A DNA stretch of 64,000 nt from Dryococelus australis (GCA_029891345.1 CM056999.1:25331418-25395417); one strand, 5' to 3'. Numbered from the stretch's first letter, positions 11,925 to 23,961 are shown. Numbers and translations: made by a program. The notes: generated by a model not told the origin, from the sequence alone.

Positions 11925-12536
11925 CAAGTACTAAACTGACAAATTGTCTCTCCAGAACGGCAAAGGGAGGAAGGGACATGCCTCCCTACTGCATAACCTG
12001 GGAACTGGCAGTGCTTCAATTTTACTCTTAGTTAAGTAAGGGATTGCTGAATTTAAAAACTATACATATTAATAATCCTTAATTTTGTGAATATGAACAA
12101 AGTGAAATTATGCTGATAAATGTAACTCACAGCCTTGTAGATTTAATATTTTTTATTTGATAAGCTTAAAACATAGATTGCTTATGTTGCCACTACCTAA
12201 ATTTAAAAATAAATTACTAAAGTATATTTTGAGTGCTGTTAATATTCTCTGTTTTTTGAAGAATTAATGTGAAATTAATAAACAAAAGTATAAGTGGGAG
12301 TAGAGAAATAATTACCATGGTTTATACATTCCAAACAAAAACAATTACATTAAATATGTAGGTAAATGTCCTTTATATGTATGTTTATAGTGTAGATATG
12401 TATATATATAGTAATTTTCCTATTTTTTAACTTCTAGGATTTTACAGGATTTGTCCCAATGATTCCAGGATTTTACGGTATTTTTATATACAAGAATCAG
12501 GATTTCAGCTTCAGGGCTGGTGGCGGACCTGCTTTA

Positions 12537-13831
12537 TATATATTTACATTAGAAATAAAAGATAAACGTAGTGCTTTTATTTGGGGGAAAAAATTTTAAA
12601 CTTTATCCTACACATTCAGATGCAGTAAACAAAAAGGAAGTCGCATTTCCTTCCTTCACTTGCGTATATTTTTCTGATTGTGAAGCCCTACCAGTTAATT
12701 CTGTCTTATATCCTAATGTACTGCCATTCAGGTGTCTGGGTGTAGTCTGGTATGTTCACTGTGTATTGGTAATAATAAACAAGCACAACCTTTTATCCAG
12801 CTAAACCCCCTTCATCACATAAAATCAACTCTTCTTCGAGGCAAGGTATGGGTGTGCTACACCCTTCCCCATGCCCTTCAGGCTGAAGGTTAGTCCTGCA
12901 TTCTGTGCCGAAGGTGACAACAACATGAGTCCCCTCTGATTTGTCACTTGCCACCAAGGTCAGAGTCTCTTAGGTCTTAAAGCTTCAGTCTTTACTACTG
13001 GGAATTTACCAGAGTTAGCGCCCCCTCCACTCTGAGGGTGAACCATGGTGAGAAGATTGGGCCGAAACAAACAGGAACTGAGGTCGTGAACCTTCTGGGG
13101 GCTACGGGGTCAAGCTGGATGCAGCTCCTCCGGGATACTCAAGAAGGGACTGCAAGCCCATCAGGCCACCGACGCTGGACAGACATCTGGGCATACTTCC
13201 CTTGCTATTTCCTCTGGTACTAAGCTACAGCCACCCAAGTCTCACCTCATAGGACACATGCTATCTTCTCTCTGTCTCTCTCTCTCTCCCTCTTTCCCTC
13301 TCCTGCTTCCTCCCTTTCTTCCCCTCTCTCTCTCTCTCCCTCTCCCCCCTTCCCTCTCCCCTCTTTCCCTCTCTTGCTCCATTCTACAAAACTTGTTGTA
13401 CCAACCACATCCAAGTAGCCAGCAAATCCTATGAATAAGGCACAATCTTCAAGCCCGCCCTAGGGGGGTTGAGAAGGGCTTCAAGGCCTACATATCTAGC
13501 TGGTAAGGCATCAGCTTTTCATTTTAGGAATAGAGTATTTTACATTTCCATGAATGTATTTTTTAACCTAGCAGATCAGACTGATGTTATTATTTCTCTT
13601 ATTTACATTCTTATACTTTTCATGTTATTGGCAATTTTTTGTCGCAAGAATCTGTTGTACAAGTTGAATGCTGTTTCCTTCTTTTCCCATATTTGTCGAT
13701 AAACCTGATAGTTTTTAAGGCAACTATAAATACTTGCATAATTTAAAGATTATGTATTTAAATGGAAAATGTTTGCACCCATGTCTGATAAAAGAACACG
13801 TTGAGTAAGCCTGTTGCATACATGTTGACAG
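12537..13831. other. Intronic or intergenic stretch with a CT-rich tract
   Basis: No coding signal recognised. The only clear structure is the pyrimidine tract at 13262-13380 (CTCTCT and CCCTCT repeats). Confidence 0.5.
13262..13380. repeat. Polypyrimidine (CT)n-type tract
   Basis: Nearly uninterrupted C and T on the plus strand: CTCTCTGTCTCTCTCTC-type repeats with CCCTTT interruptions. Frames read through it are low-complexity artefacts. Confidence 0.9.
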
Positions 13832-13928
13832 GACTGTGTCAGGTCTCCTACTAATGGTTTGCCAAAGAGTGGAGAAGCCCCAAAATCTCCAGTGCTCAAG
13901 TCGATACCTGCTCGATCGGAATCTGCAG
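13832..13928 (+). CDS. Exon of a Ser/Pro-rich scaffold-like protein (exon a)
   Basis: The frame reads SPTNGLPKSGEAPKSPVLKS and then IPARSESA, ending GCA-G before a GTAAAG donor, so the following intron is phase 1. Two acceptors are possible: ACAG before 13832 (phase 0, adding DCVR) and GTCAG before 13843 (phase 2). An in-frame TGA at 13826-13828 rules out a longer exon. The encoded segment is low-complexity and rich in Ser, Pro and Lys. It joins in frame to the exon at 23182, which starts with the rest of the Gly codon. The family is not recognised. Upstream exons must exist but were not found in the first 13.8 kb. Confidence 0.75.
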
Positions 13929-15289
13929 GTAAAGAATATGTAATCATACACTTTATTACTATTTTAAGTGTAGCTGTTGTCCATTGAAATTCTGTTCATT
14001 ATAATTACAGATATTTGTCACCTGTATAGAATATATTATCTAAAAAACCTTTATGTTCCCTAAAAATGAATGCAGTCACAAATATTCATACTTCATAAAC
14101 TTTGAAAAAAGTGTGGGTTCACATTGGCATGAGGTTATAAAATTGTGAAATGTGTGAATATGTGTTTTATTTTCTGTTGGTTTGCATTTATTAAAGCACT
14201 TTTTAAAAGCCTTGCTTTAAGTCTTTACTTCCTGTCTGTGGTTGATCCCTTACTCACACTTAAAAATTAATATTTCTGTGTACACCTGTTGGCTGCAGTT
14301 TGCATGTTGACTATTTATCACTGTGAAGCATCACAGCCAATTTGCATGGCATCCTGGCAAGGCCTGCCTCATCAAGTGGATGCCTGCTTTCACACTGCAA
14401 CTTCCCTCACCCTTGTTGCGGCGCTCTGTATGGACAGGTTTTTCTCCGATTTTGTGCCTCAAGATGCAAGTACTAGAAATGGATAAAAGTAAACCCTTTT
14501 TTATCTTAAAAATGTATACAAATTCATTAAATTTTAGGTACCCAAAAGAAAACAACAATTGTATTAACACCAAGAAAGAAGATATGTGGAAAGAGTTCAA
14601 TCTATCACTCAGCGTATCTGTTCAAACTGTGATTTTCGTGATGTCTTTTTCTGTTTTCTCACAATAGAGTATGTCGCAATAAAGGGGAAAAAAATGTACT
14701 GTTGCAAATGGAGGTGGAGTAAATACAAATGGGAGTTTTGCCACCACAGTGTGGCAGTTTCACGAAGCTGCCTCACAAGGATGCTGCGCAAAGTGGATAC
14801 ACACCTTGAAACTTATCAGATACAAATGTGAATCAATTCTTACTATTGTCCCGTTGCTGCTAAGTCGGCTCTTCCACCCCTCTGTTTTCTCAGCTGATAT
14901 CTACCAAACTAAGTGCTGGGTGGACCATACCTTGGTAGCCGCATTGGTCAGGCAGGAACAGGCCTTTCGTGATTCTGCCAAATCCCACTTGGGTTGCTTA
15001 ATCAACCCATGTCAGTACCACAGAGGTAGGGCTGTGTGTGGAGCCGTACTCAATATGCTGGGGATGATATTGAGGTATCTCGTGATGTGGGTGAGACTGG
15101 TTCTCGTCCTCTACCAAGGGGAAACGAGGTGGGCATATGGGATACCCCACAGCCTCTGCTGCTGTGTTGCTCCTTACAGAGAAAAGGGGCATCCACAGCC
15201 TGTAAGCTATGTCATGCTGGGCTTTCTGTTAGGGAGTAACACCACTTGGTTCCTGTATGTAGGTGCTCCCAGTGAGCAGTAGTGGGGTC
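13929..15289. other. Intron, nothing assigned
   Basis: Mostly AT-rich DNA. An open frame of 177 codons at 14749-15282 (plus) has no family resemblance, a biased composition and no splice context, so I do not call it. Confidence 0.45.
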
Positions 15290-16530
15290 CTCCATCCTAA
15301 CTAAAGGATGTACGAATCTCGCTTCAGTGAGAGCTCAGTAGATCGCGTCAAAGCTGACATGCACACTGAGAGTTTTACTATCCCTGGTTCGGGCTCTACG
15401 GGTGTCCTGACTAGGTGGTGCGCCTTTCATTGCTCAGAATGAGGCTGCTTTGTATGGCACCACCCTCCTCTTTCCATTGGGTACTGGCTGGAGTAGGTGC
15501 TAGGAGTGGAGTAAGTAGAGTAGAGAAGTCCTTCTCATGTCAGGGTACGACTGGGTGTAGCTAGCTTGTCAGCCACATAAACTGTACCTTTCCTCCTCAG
15601 AGGGGTGATCGGGAAACAGTCCTACCCTTTTACCAAATGAAACTTTCTCGTCTACAGACCCTTGCCCCAAGGCTGGGCATGGGCCTGTGGCGTTTTGGGA
15701 CTGAGATACAGTTGGGTATGGTGAACTAGTCAGCCACATCTGCCAATTGATCGTGTTGGGACCAAAGACAGTCCTCTCATCCACAAAACCCTCTCTGCAC
15801 ACCCAAGCACGGAGGCTGGGAGTGATGCAGGAGCATTTCGAGAACCGAGCCTCTGTACTTCAGAAAGCCTTACTGTTAGAGACCCCCATTCCCCCTCAGC
15901 TGCACACCTTTGCGCAGAAGCCAGACAAGATGCTAATTCTGAAGGATTTGTCAGGTATGTTACACCATAGAGCCATGGTAAACAAGGTCTAACAAACCAC
16001 CAGAAAACTCTGTTCATAGCTGACTGACTGAAAACTACCTTTAAAATATTATACTTACTGTCCAGTACAACTTTCCCGAATCCTGGCACAAAGATGCTTA
16101 ACAATGGACTCGCGTTTGACAGCACAAAACCAACTAAATAGCACAACTGCTAAAAAGCAACTTGTATAATTCAAATAACTGTTGCCTAGTTCAAATGCAC
16201 AGTGCTGGTTCAAGACTGACTAACTCGCCAGACTGTTGAAAGCCAACTACATCGCAAGACTGCTGAAAAGCAACTGTAAGTCATTTTGCCTTATATACTC
16301 TCCATCAGAGCTGGCAAGGGGAGATTAGGAGTGTGTCCGTACTGCCAGAGGAATCCCATACTCAGCTGTCTTTGTTCCACAGCCAGGGTCTACAGTCATT
16401 GTGGAAGACCCGATCTCTCTGTCCCTCTCTTACAGACAGTTTCTGCACTCCCCAGGGAACTTCCTTCCTTTCCATTTCTCTCCCGTCGACAGCTACCAAC
16501 CTTTACTTTCCTGCCACTCCTCTGAGCTGC
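15290..16530. other. Probable degenerate LTR-type repeat
   Basis: GC-richer block with a minus-strand TATATAAGG (plus CCTTATATACTC, 16289-16300), as in the block at 4.4-6.5 kb, and a GGAGTAGGTGCTAGG-type direct motif. No protein match and no TSD found. The tandem duplication inside it is listed separately. Confidence 0.3.
15549..15840. repeat. Two diverged tandem units of about 165 bp
   Basis: Unit 1 (about 15549-15713) and unit 2 (about 15714-15840, truncated) share G.CTGGGT.T.G...A.CT.GTCAGCCACAT at their starts and end in similar GGCTGGGCATGGG / GGCTGGGAGTG sequence. The copies are well diverged. Confidence 0.6.
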
Positions 16531-16957
16531 GGCAGAGGTATCAACCTGTCCACCATTACTGCCGACATCCCATCAGCTCACTGCTCTGCAAGAATCACCA
16601 GTCCAGGCATGGCTCCTTGTCACCACCAACTTACAGCTACCTTACGCGAGCTGAAAAGGGAAGGGTGGGATTGTTGATCCCACAGGACCTATTTCAGCTG
16701 TGACACATTTCAAATATTACTTTATAACAATTTTCTGTAATTTACTGTCAGCCAGGGGTAGAAAACATAAAAAATGTACAGTAGTAACGCCTTTAGTTTT
16801 GTAATGCTATACACCTGATGTCGGTTATCGAAATTGAGTCAATAATGTTACTTGTTGTTGTAACACATTATAAAGTTGCTGTGAAAATGGAAATCTTTCT
16901 GTTATTTCAATAACGATACTTATTAAATAATTTTATTAGGCAGAACTAATGAAAAGT

Positions 16958-17312
16958 TATTTTGAACATTTTGTTACAATGAATACAGTTTTGGCAAATA
17001 CCTAAAATATTTTATTTTCAGTGTGTTACTTATCTAGTAACTTTTTTCAATGAGCCACATATAACTTTATTTAGAATATTTTGTTTCAATATATACCATT
17101 TCTGCTAAAACTGTGTTTTGTTACTTTTAGTGTGTTACTTATTCAGTAATTGTTTTTGCCATACCCTATATAAAGGTATTTTGAATTTTCCGTTACAGTA
17201 TTTACCGTTTCCACAAAAACAGAAAAAAAAAATTTTCAGTGCTATTGTTTATCAAATATCTTAATTCGACGAACCCAACACCAAGGTATTTTGAATGTTT
17301 TGTTACAATATA
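16958..17312. repeat. 110-bp tandem repeat, four units
   Basis: The anchor TTTGAA.ATTTTGTTACAATATATACC (in variants) falls at 16961, 17071, 17181 and 17291, exactly 110 bp apart. Between anchors, GTGTGTTACTTAT..AGTAA is shared by the first units. The copies are AT-rich and diverged, and the fourth is truncated after its first 30 bp. Confidence 0.85.
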
Positions 17313-17399
17313 TACCATGACTCAACTCCCTCTCACGGAAATCAGTATAATTCATTGCCAAGAGGTGGGGAGGCTGAATTCTCTCCTGGCATAAGATAA

Positions 17400-19420
17400 T
17401 TCAAGGCACCCCTTGGAAAAAAGTGTTATGAGAAATCGGTTTGCCTGGCTGGGTCGTAGATCCTTCCACGTTTGAAGGTTGGAGTATGTGCCCTTTAGGA
17501 GGTGATCGAAACCCTAGAGTGAGTGTAACCAAATCAGTCTCCCATCCCGGAGTTTGGCTATGCTCACTGTAAAGGTTGTCAAGAATATTTGTGATGCCAG
17601 CTGTCACAAGAGTTGGGTAGGTGCGGGGGGGGAGGGGGGTGAAACTATGTGAGTCTGTGGGCTCCGACCAACGGTGCCCTCTATAGGGCACCGGTTTAGT
17701 GTGGATGCATGTGGACACGAAGTTGGCCAAGGGGTCGCTATTTCACGTCAGCTAGCCATCTGCAGGGAAATGCTAAGAATGATAATTTTACCTGTCACTG
17801 TGTGCACTTGGCACGTAGGGTTTACAGGCCTTAAGGTTCTGGGTAGGCGGAAGGGGCTGTAACAATTCCGCAATTGGTGGGTCTGGCTTATAATTATCTA
17901 GGTAATCAATTATATGATGGGGCCAGTCTAATCCTAGTATTTTGTCCCCACCTTGCATTATTGCCTCGCTTCTAATAGGTGTGGGACTGTCTAAATTAAT
18001 TCCCAGTCCAAATAATGATTCAGGGTCAATAGCTGTATTGGAACTAAAATGGGTAGTTTCACTAGTTGATGTGCTATTTTTCCCGTGGGACGTCTAACTC
18101 TCGTTGCCGTGCTCATTAAGCAAGTCTTCTTAAATTGCTTCTATATCCTTTAGTATCGTAAGGTATCTCAATATTAAAAGTAAAAAAATAAAAACTAGGA
18201 TATATTCTGGACTCAGAGGGCAGTATCCTTCTTCGGTTCAGCCTTACTCAGGTTGGGACTGAAGCAAAGGACAGGAAAATGAGCCTGTAATCACTGCGTT
18301 ATATCCCGCTGAAGAGCTGGGCGTCTCAGGGTGTTCCTGGAATAGTCCAGCCTTATTCAGGGGGGGCTATCCAGAAAACTCCTTTCCGTTCTTGCCTCTC
18401 AGGATAAAATAACTGGAAATGCTTGTATATTTGAAATTATGAACTACAATTAAATATGATCCCTTTAACACTTGTGAAACCCAAAACTCCAGTCAACAGC
18501 TGGTATCTCCTGGATCTGGCCTTTTCAATGGATCGAGATATTGCTGGGAAATGGCATGGTGTGTTTGATTGTTCTGCCTCTGGTAGGTTCAGGTGGTCAC
18601 ACAATAATCGTTGAACCTCTGGGCCTTGTTCAGGTGGAAGGAAATAGAAGGATATGGAAGGAAATTGAAGGATATTGATTCTACCTGTGTTAATCAGTGA
18701 GCGAGATACTTATGACCTGGAACCATTGAATGATTATGAATGTTAATTTTACTTGGGGCTAGGTAAATGAAGTTACACATAAATTCTGATAATTAACGTA
18801 TTTATTAAATACGTTAAATTTATTATTAATAATATAATTATTAATAATAATAATGATAATAATAATAATAATATGGCAGCCGAAGGCTTCCTGCATGATA
18901 ATATAAATTGAGCAAGATATTCTAATGTACAATGCAAAAGGGGAAAGTTAAAAATGCTTACAGTCCAGAAGGCACGTCGTCACAACCTGCTACTTCCGTT
19001 TAAGAAAGGAAATGCTTTCTGAGTAGGGTTTGAGGTGAGGATGCAGAGATACCTCTGTATGGCAGTGTAGAGACTTCTGCTAGAAGCAACTGACATGATG
19101 AATTTGCTAAATCGTACGAGACCATGCTTCCAACGTGTGGAATATAGCAGTGTTTTCTCTCTCAGATAACTCAAGTTACTACGGACCTTGAGAGATTTGA
19201 ACAGCACTGCTGTGTCCCGGAGACTTGACTCATTACGGCCGATGCGCTTAGCCTAGTGGTCAGAATCCTGTAGTGTACCACTTCGAGTCTTGTTCAGACT
19301 GTTGAAGTCAGGATCTGAACCACTTACCCCTGCCTAGACTGGAGCCTTACTCAGGCTTAATTATGCCGGTTAGCTAAGCCTTGCTCAGGCTTGAGTTCCC
19401 TATTTACTCTCCATCTCATA
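17400..19420 (-). mobile_element. Diverged member of the long-LTR gypsy family
   Basis: In plus orientation it repeats the layout of the LTRs at 26.9 and 59.6 kb. A tRNA-like B-box region (GTGATCGAAACCCTAGAGTG, about 17506) comes first. Next is a GTTGTCAAG...TGTGATGCCAG..GTCACAAG block, matching GCTGTCAATAGGTGTGATGC at 59.7 kb. Then comes a minus-strand coding stretch at 18110-17880, then noncoding LTR-like DNA. The part from about 18230 also matches 48.9-50.4 kb (GTCCAGAAGG.ACGTC, CCTGCTAC). A second A-box-like TTAGCCTAGTGGTCAG lies at 19247. The ends are approximate. Confidence 0.55.
17880..18110 (-). pseudogene. ORF remnant inside the long LTR
   Basis: An open minus-strand frame reads AIDPESLFGLGINL, then GGDKILGLDWPHHIIDYLDN. 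A short basic segment beginning MSTATRVRRPTGKIA lies just upstream in another frame. Position and layout (basic N-terminus, then a .LG.W.P..-like block) parallel the LTR-internal ORF at 59962-60348, but residue identity is low. A retroviral-type protease end (ILG.DW) is an alternative reading. Confidence 0.35.
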
Positions 19421-20090
19421 TAAGCTTGCGAGATTTTGACAGTTCAACTAATGTTTACTTTTTGTTTGTTATATTCTTTCGCCATCAGCTGGTGTGTCAA
19501 TTGGAGGCTACACTAAGACAAGGAAATTGGTTTCCGGAGAAAAAAAACATGGCGTGTTTAGGACATAGATGGACAATTACTGGCCCAATAGAAATTACCA
19601 GTAATCAAAATTGCTGTACACAAAATATATGTTACTTTAAATACTATGCAGAGCTCATGGAAAAATAAAACTGTTGGTATCTGTTCGTATATTTTTTATT
19701 TTACATACAAAACTATGTATTTGATCTTTATAGCTGGTTAGGTTCAAGAAAGAGCACACAACATGGTAAAGCATGTGAGCTACGCGCAATTTCAACATAT
19801 AGCAGCAGGTTCGTCGGCTCTAGATTTTGCTTTTTAAAACTTGACTTTTTTCTTATTACTTTCTCAAAACGACATGAATTTGAAATATATTTCGTAAAAT
19901 TATTTCCTTCCATGTTGTACTTCAGGACAGATGGAGATTGGAAAGCTAGACACAGAAGATGGACTACTCAATGAAGTTATTTGGTCACCCACAAAATAAC
20001 CGTTGCTATAGTGCCATTACTTCTTATTAAGACGTCATTATAACTTGGATTACATAATTCATTATACTGTCACTATATGCGGTTCTACAG

Positions 20091-20213
20091 GCAGTAACAC
20101 CAATACTGTTGCAACCTGCACCAGGCACTCCATGAGCAGCAGAAGGCATGTGAATGAAGAAGAAAACCACTTCATAGAATTGCAACAGCAAAAAACTACC
20201 ACTACTAGTTTAG
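20091..20213 (+). CDS. Candidate cassette exon (exon b)
   Basis: A 123-bp open segment flanked by an acceptor (TTCTACAG) and a donor (TTTAG followed by GTAACA). It is phase 1 at both ends and a multiple of three, so it could be included between exons a and c without shifting the frame. It would encode SNTNTVATCTRHSMSSRRHV and then an E-rich, Q-rich and T-rich stretch. The frame stays open past the donor, so it may also be a chance ORF. The upstream polypyrimidine tract is weak. Confidence 0.4.
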
Positions 20214-22085
20214 GTAACATTCCTGAGACAATTGAGAGTGCCATATCTACAACTTCTATCCATCAGGGTAGCCAGAGTACTGAGAATTGGATTGCAAAAC
20301 TAACTAAATGTAATTTTTGATATAAGTAAGAAATAGAAATGGAAACAGGCAATATTTTAGCATATTTGTTTTATATGTAGTTTCTGTGATGTAAAATCAC
20401 AATCTTGATAAATGATGTTTACATTTAATTGTTTACTTTTAAAAAAATGTCACTACCCCTACCTGCATACATGGTAACAGGAACACTGAGTGACATATGC
20501 GCAGTAAAATTGGTAATGATGGAGCGAAAGTAGTTCTATATATTCATGTTGAATTAAAAGTGTTCTACATTTCTTGATACTAATATTTTTTCAGCAATAA
20601 GAATAAGAATTAGCAAATTTGTAAAATTTGTACCTTTCTAATAACTGTACAGTTTCATTTGACCGACAAATGAATAAACTGATAATTAAGTACTGGAATG
20701 AAACATTGTCTTACCAAGTAAATTCAGTAATATAATTTTATTGTATTAGCCTTTAGGATTTAATATTCTGTATTTTATATTAATTGTCTGCATTAGCAGT
20801 ACCATACCAGCTGATACTGTCCCGTGTTCTCATTATAAACATGCATTGTATTTTCTCATCAAAATTCTACTTTTTTTTTTTCAGTTTCGTGAATTAGTTT
20901 TATGTAAGTCAGTTCATGTTTTTTTTTTTTTTTTTTTTTTCTTATTCATTTGGTGTACTTCAGAATAAATGCTGCGATGCACTATGGGCAATGTTAGTAC
21001 TCCATGTATCCTCCGGTACAGTCCCCCACATGTGGGGGGGTGGGACCCATTACGTGAGAACCATTACGCCACTACACGTCACTATATCTGCACACTATGA
21101 GATTCCAGCTGGCTGCATGTGCTGTTGCCGTCTGGCCTAGCTCTCTTCCACTACATTATACCACTCCGATACGTCTTGCTACACACGTTAGCTTGCCCGT
21201 TGTGGACCACTCTGCCACAGGGGTCCCCCTCACCACTCATCAATCCGCACCTACCATGTGCTGTTTCCTTGGAAACTTAGAGTCTGCCCTTCAGGTGTCC
21301 ATTTAGATGCAGACCGGAGTGTGTCTTGTAGTCTTGGCTTGCCAATAAGCATGCACATTTAATCCAGTTCACTGTGTTTACGAACTCTTAATCAGCTCTC
21401 TTCCATTTCCCCAATTCCAAAAATACTCTTCTTAATGAAGACAGTTAGGTTAGGTTTCACCCCTCAACCCTTCGGGCTTTTGTGGGTAGTCGAGTGAATT
21501 GTTCTGATGCTGGAAATGACATGTACAGTGAACAGGCTGCTTTGTCATTCTTTTGAAAAGATAGATTGTGCGAGCTTTTTGAATCACTTGGTGGCGTGAA
21601 GAAGCTGCTTTATCAGTCTCAACAGAGGACAAAATGTGGGAGCTACTGGATCACTTGGAGGTGTGAACAGGCCACACCCGCTTGGATGATACGGCAGGAG
21701 GGCAGAGATGGCTATAATAGGGACACAATCTCGTGAATCTTCCAAGGAACTACAGTATGAAGCATACAGGCTGCTCCACCAGAACACCAGGGAAAGAGCT
21801 ATCTGAGCACTGGCACTGGAGAGAAGTTGGCTCTGTGGAAAGCCCACCCAGGCTTTTCCCCTCGCTGTGCCCTGCTTTTCCATGCCTGTAAGCTGTGCAT
21901 CCTCTCACTGCGTACACAATAAAAGCCTACTTGCTACAAACCGATGCCTCATCGGGCTGGGGGACAGAAGGTAGCCTAGAGAGCCTTTGCTGAAACTGGT
22001 TAGTAGGAGACAGTATGATCCAGTAATAACTGCATAGTACCTGCCAGGTGCAACTCATTACCAAGAGCCATACCTACCTTACCTC
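20214..22085. other. Intron, nothing assigned
   Basis: AT-rich with poly-T runs at 20871-20881 and 20919-20940. From about 21000 the base composition is higher in GC, with repeat-like sequence, but no family is recognised. Confidence 0.4.
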
Positions 22086-22490
22086 TTACATCATGCCCCC
22101 CTGTGCTACATCAAGCTGCGCTAAACATCTGTAGTTCCACCTGTCCAACTCAAATTTGGCTTCTTTCTCACCTGCCAATACAAAGCCTACCTTTGTATCT
22201 TTACGTCCTAAGGTTACCGACAGGTTCTCCATTTCCCTGACAAGACAAGCCAGTCTCCAACCTATACACCAAGTGAAGCTTAAACTGCCAACTCGTGTAG
22301 TGCGAATATATTCGTTAAAACATGCTTTAACATATTTATGTAATGGCTTGTGTTTTACTACAAATGGATCCAAGTAGCTAAAATGCCTTGTTCTATGGAT
22401 CCAGCGGTGAAGCTGATAATTAAAGCTTAAGTCAGAAACACGAACATTATGCAGAGGTTCAAAGTCTTCCTTCGTTATGTAGTGAAGCAT
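22086..22490 (-). CDS. Unidentified intact 134-codon ORF on the opposite strand
   Basis: An uninterrupted minus-strand ORF whose sequence looks protein-like rather than random: balanced composition, aromatic and charged residues evenly spread, and no simple sequence. It has LHNVRVSDLSFNYQLHRWIH, then YIRTTRVGSLSFTWCIGWRL (a possible short hydrophobic segment), ending DVAQGGMM before TAA. The frame is open for about 20 codons upstream of the chosen ATG (APNVKSTWKRKAM), so it could be one exon of a longer gene or an intronless retrocopy. I do not recognise the family. No poly-A tail or target duplication was seen. Confidence 0.45.
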   Translation of the reverse strand: MLHYITKEDFEPLHNVRVSDLSFNYQLHRWIHRTRHFSYLDPFVVKHKPLHKYVKACFNEYIRTTRVGSLSFTWCIGWRLACLVREMENLSVTLGRKDTKVGFVLAGEKEAKFELDRWNYRCLAQLDVAQGGMM

Positions 22491-23181
22491 AGCCTTCCTT
22501 TTCCAAGTGCTCTTAACATTTGGAGCTCCAGAGGGAATTAATAGGTCTCATACTTCCCAGCCCTAGAGGGGGGAAGAACCTGACCTTGGCACCCATCACA
22601 CCCTGAACGGGTGAGGCGTTAGAAGTATTTAAGTAGTTTATGAAATGGGAGTGAATGTTTTGAACTTAATTCCCTTTGCGCCAGTGCCATGACTTCGAGG
22701 AATTAGTTTGACAAGTGTTGACAGTTGAGGCTGCTGTAACATACTTCCTTCTTCATTCCTCTTGTGTTTGTAGTTAATTTGCTTAGGATTGTAGTGGTAT
22801 ACTGATCAGACACCCGTGTCACACCACGGAGAAGCATTTAAGATTCTGAGCAACCTCAAACCTGGATTTTCACAGGTTGGAAATTTTCTCCATTGTCACC
22901 ATTTCATTCCATTGCTCTTTCATCTCCAGTTCACTTCACCTCCATCTGTGCTGAATACCTAACTGTTAAGCACCACCCAGAGATATATATAATCTCGCTG
23001 AAGTCTGCTCAAGCTTATTAATTCACTCATGCTCCTTACTCCCTCTCACTTTTCCGCATTTGCATTCTAACTTAATCATGCTCTTGCTCATTTACTCTAC
23101 ACGTTGCTATTGACACAGTTGGCATCCAGTCTTCTGTACTTCATATACTATTTACAGTGTGTGTACAATGCTGTGTTTCAG

Positions 23182-23271
23182 GGAGCAAGATGCTGGCCAG
23201 CAAGGTGAAGCCGCCCCCACCCATTGCACCAAAGCCTCGGCCATGGTCAATGGTTGGAGATCGGAAATCAG
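23182..23271 (+). CDS. Exon with SH3-ligand-like proline motif (exon c)
   Basis: A 90-bp exon, phase 1 at both ends. The acceptor is TGTTTCAG and the donor GTAAGC. It encodes SKMLASKVK, then PPPPIAPKPRPWSM, then VGDRKS. The proline run contains a P..PKPRP core typical of SH3-domain ligands. It joins in frame with exon a (A-G joint) and exon d (S-G joint). GC content is far above the flanking intron, as expected for coding sequence. In a cytoskeletal scaffold this would be an adaptor-binding segment, but that role is inferred from the motif only. Confidence 0.85.
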
Positions 23272-23961
23272 GTAAGCTGTCAGGCCATGTTGGCACAATT
23301 GCTGAGGATGAGTAATAACCTAGTTGGGAGAGAGCCTGATAGGCAGTGTAATTTAGATGCTCTTTCTCCTCCCCTTCAGCCCACCCCTTTTTCCTATCAA
23401 ATTTCATAACGTATGTTTAGCTATTATGCACTTTGTCATTTTTTTGTGTATGTACTGCAGAGCTTTGCTATTTATTCCAGTCGTAATACATCCTATCACT
23501 TCTCATTTCTCCTGTACACCATCCGTCTACTTCCTTCCATTATTTTATCTTGTTTCTGTACTTTCACCAACATGATTTCGCCCTGTGTTTACCAATGTGT
23601 AATTCTTACTGGTTCTTCTTTCCTAACATCTAGTCCAACATCTGAGTGAACTTAGAGCACAAAGAGTGTAACTTGACTGAATTATTTGAAGGCATGAAAT
23701 TTATCTCCATCCATAGAGATTGTTAAGTAGACACAGTTTGGAGTGTAATTTGCCAAATGTCATCTGTTTAAGTTGGGTATCTTCGCAGATACCATTTAAT
23801 ATTGTCATTGTTTGGATTTGTACAGTACATGTGTAATATAAGTTTCTAATCTAATAACCACATTTTGGGAGCCATGGCTATAGGCAGTACATTGTTAACT
23901 GTATTAAAAGTTGGCAAGCCTGTGTCCTCACATAGAGATAAAGTGTGCAAACTTCCTTCAG

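Larger units (their letters stand above)
6722..12536. mobile_element. Unnamed interspersed repeat (copy 1), split by copia
   Basis: The flanks of the copia element, 6722-6922 and 11925-12536, match the uninterrupted sequence at 55673-56590. Both share TATTGAGACC.AATATTTTC early, AACTGGCAGTGCTTCAAT / AGTGGCAATGCTTCAAT in the middle, and ATTTTTATATACAA plus CAGCTTCAGG.CTGG near the end. No ORF or recognised family was found. The match shows that this was one element before copia landed. Confidence 0.75.

Noticed and set aside
13242-13445. Arg/Glu/Gly-rich minus-strand frame
   Set aside because: A translation of the polypyrimidine tract.
14310-14820. Apparent duplicate of a GAAGC.GCCTCA segment at 14326 and 14762
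   Set aside because: The similarity is short and does not extend, so it is likely to be chance.
14749-15282. 177-codon plus-strand open frame
   Set aside because: No domain, hydrophobic and Cys-biased composition, overlaps LTR-like repeat sequence, no splice or promoter context.
19231-19330. Possible tRNA gene (TTAGCCTAGTGGTCAG A-box-like)
   Set aside because: No acceptor stem or anticodon arm can be paired; it lies inside a repeat, so it is at best a tRNA-derived relic.
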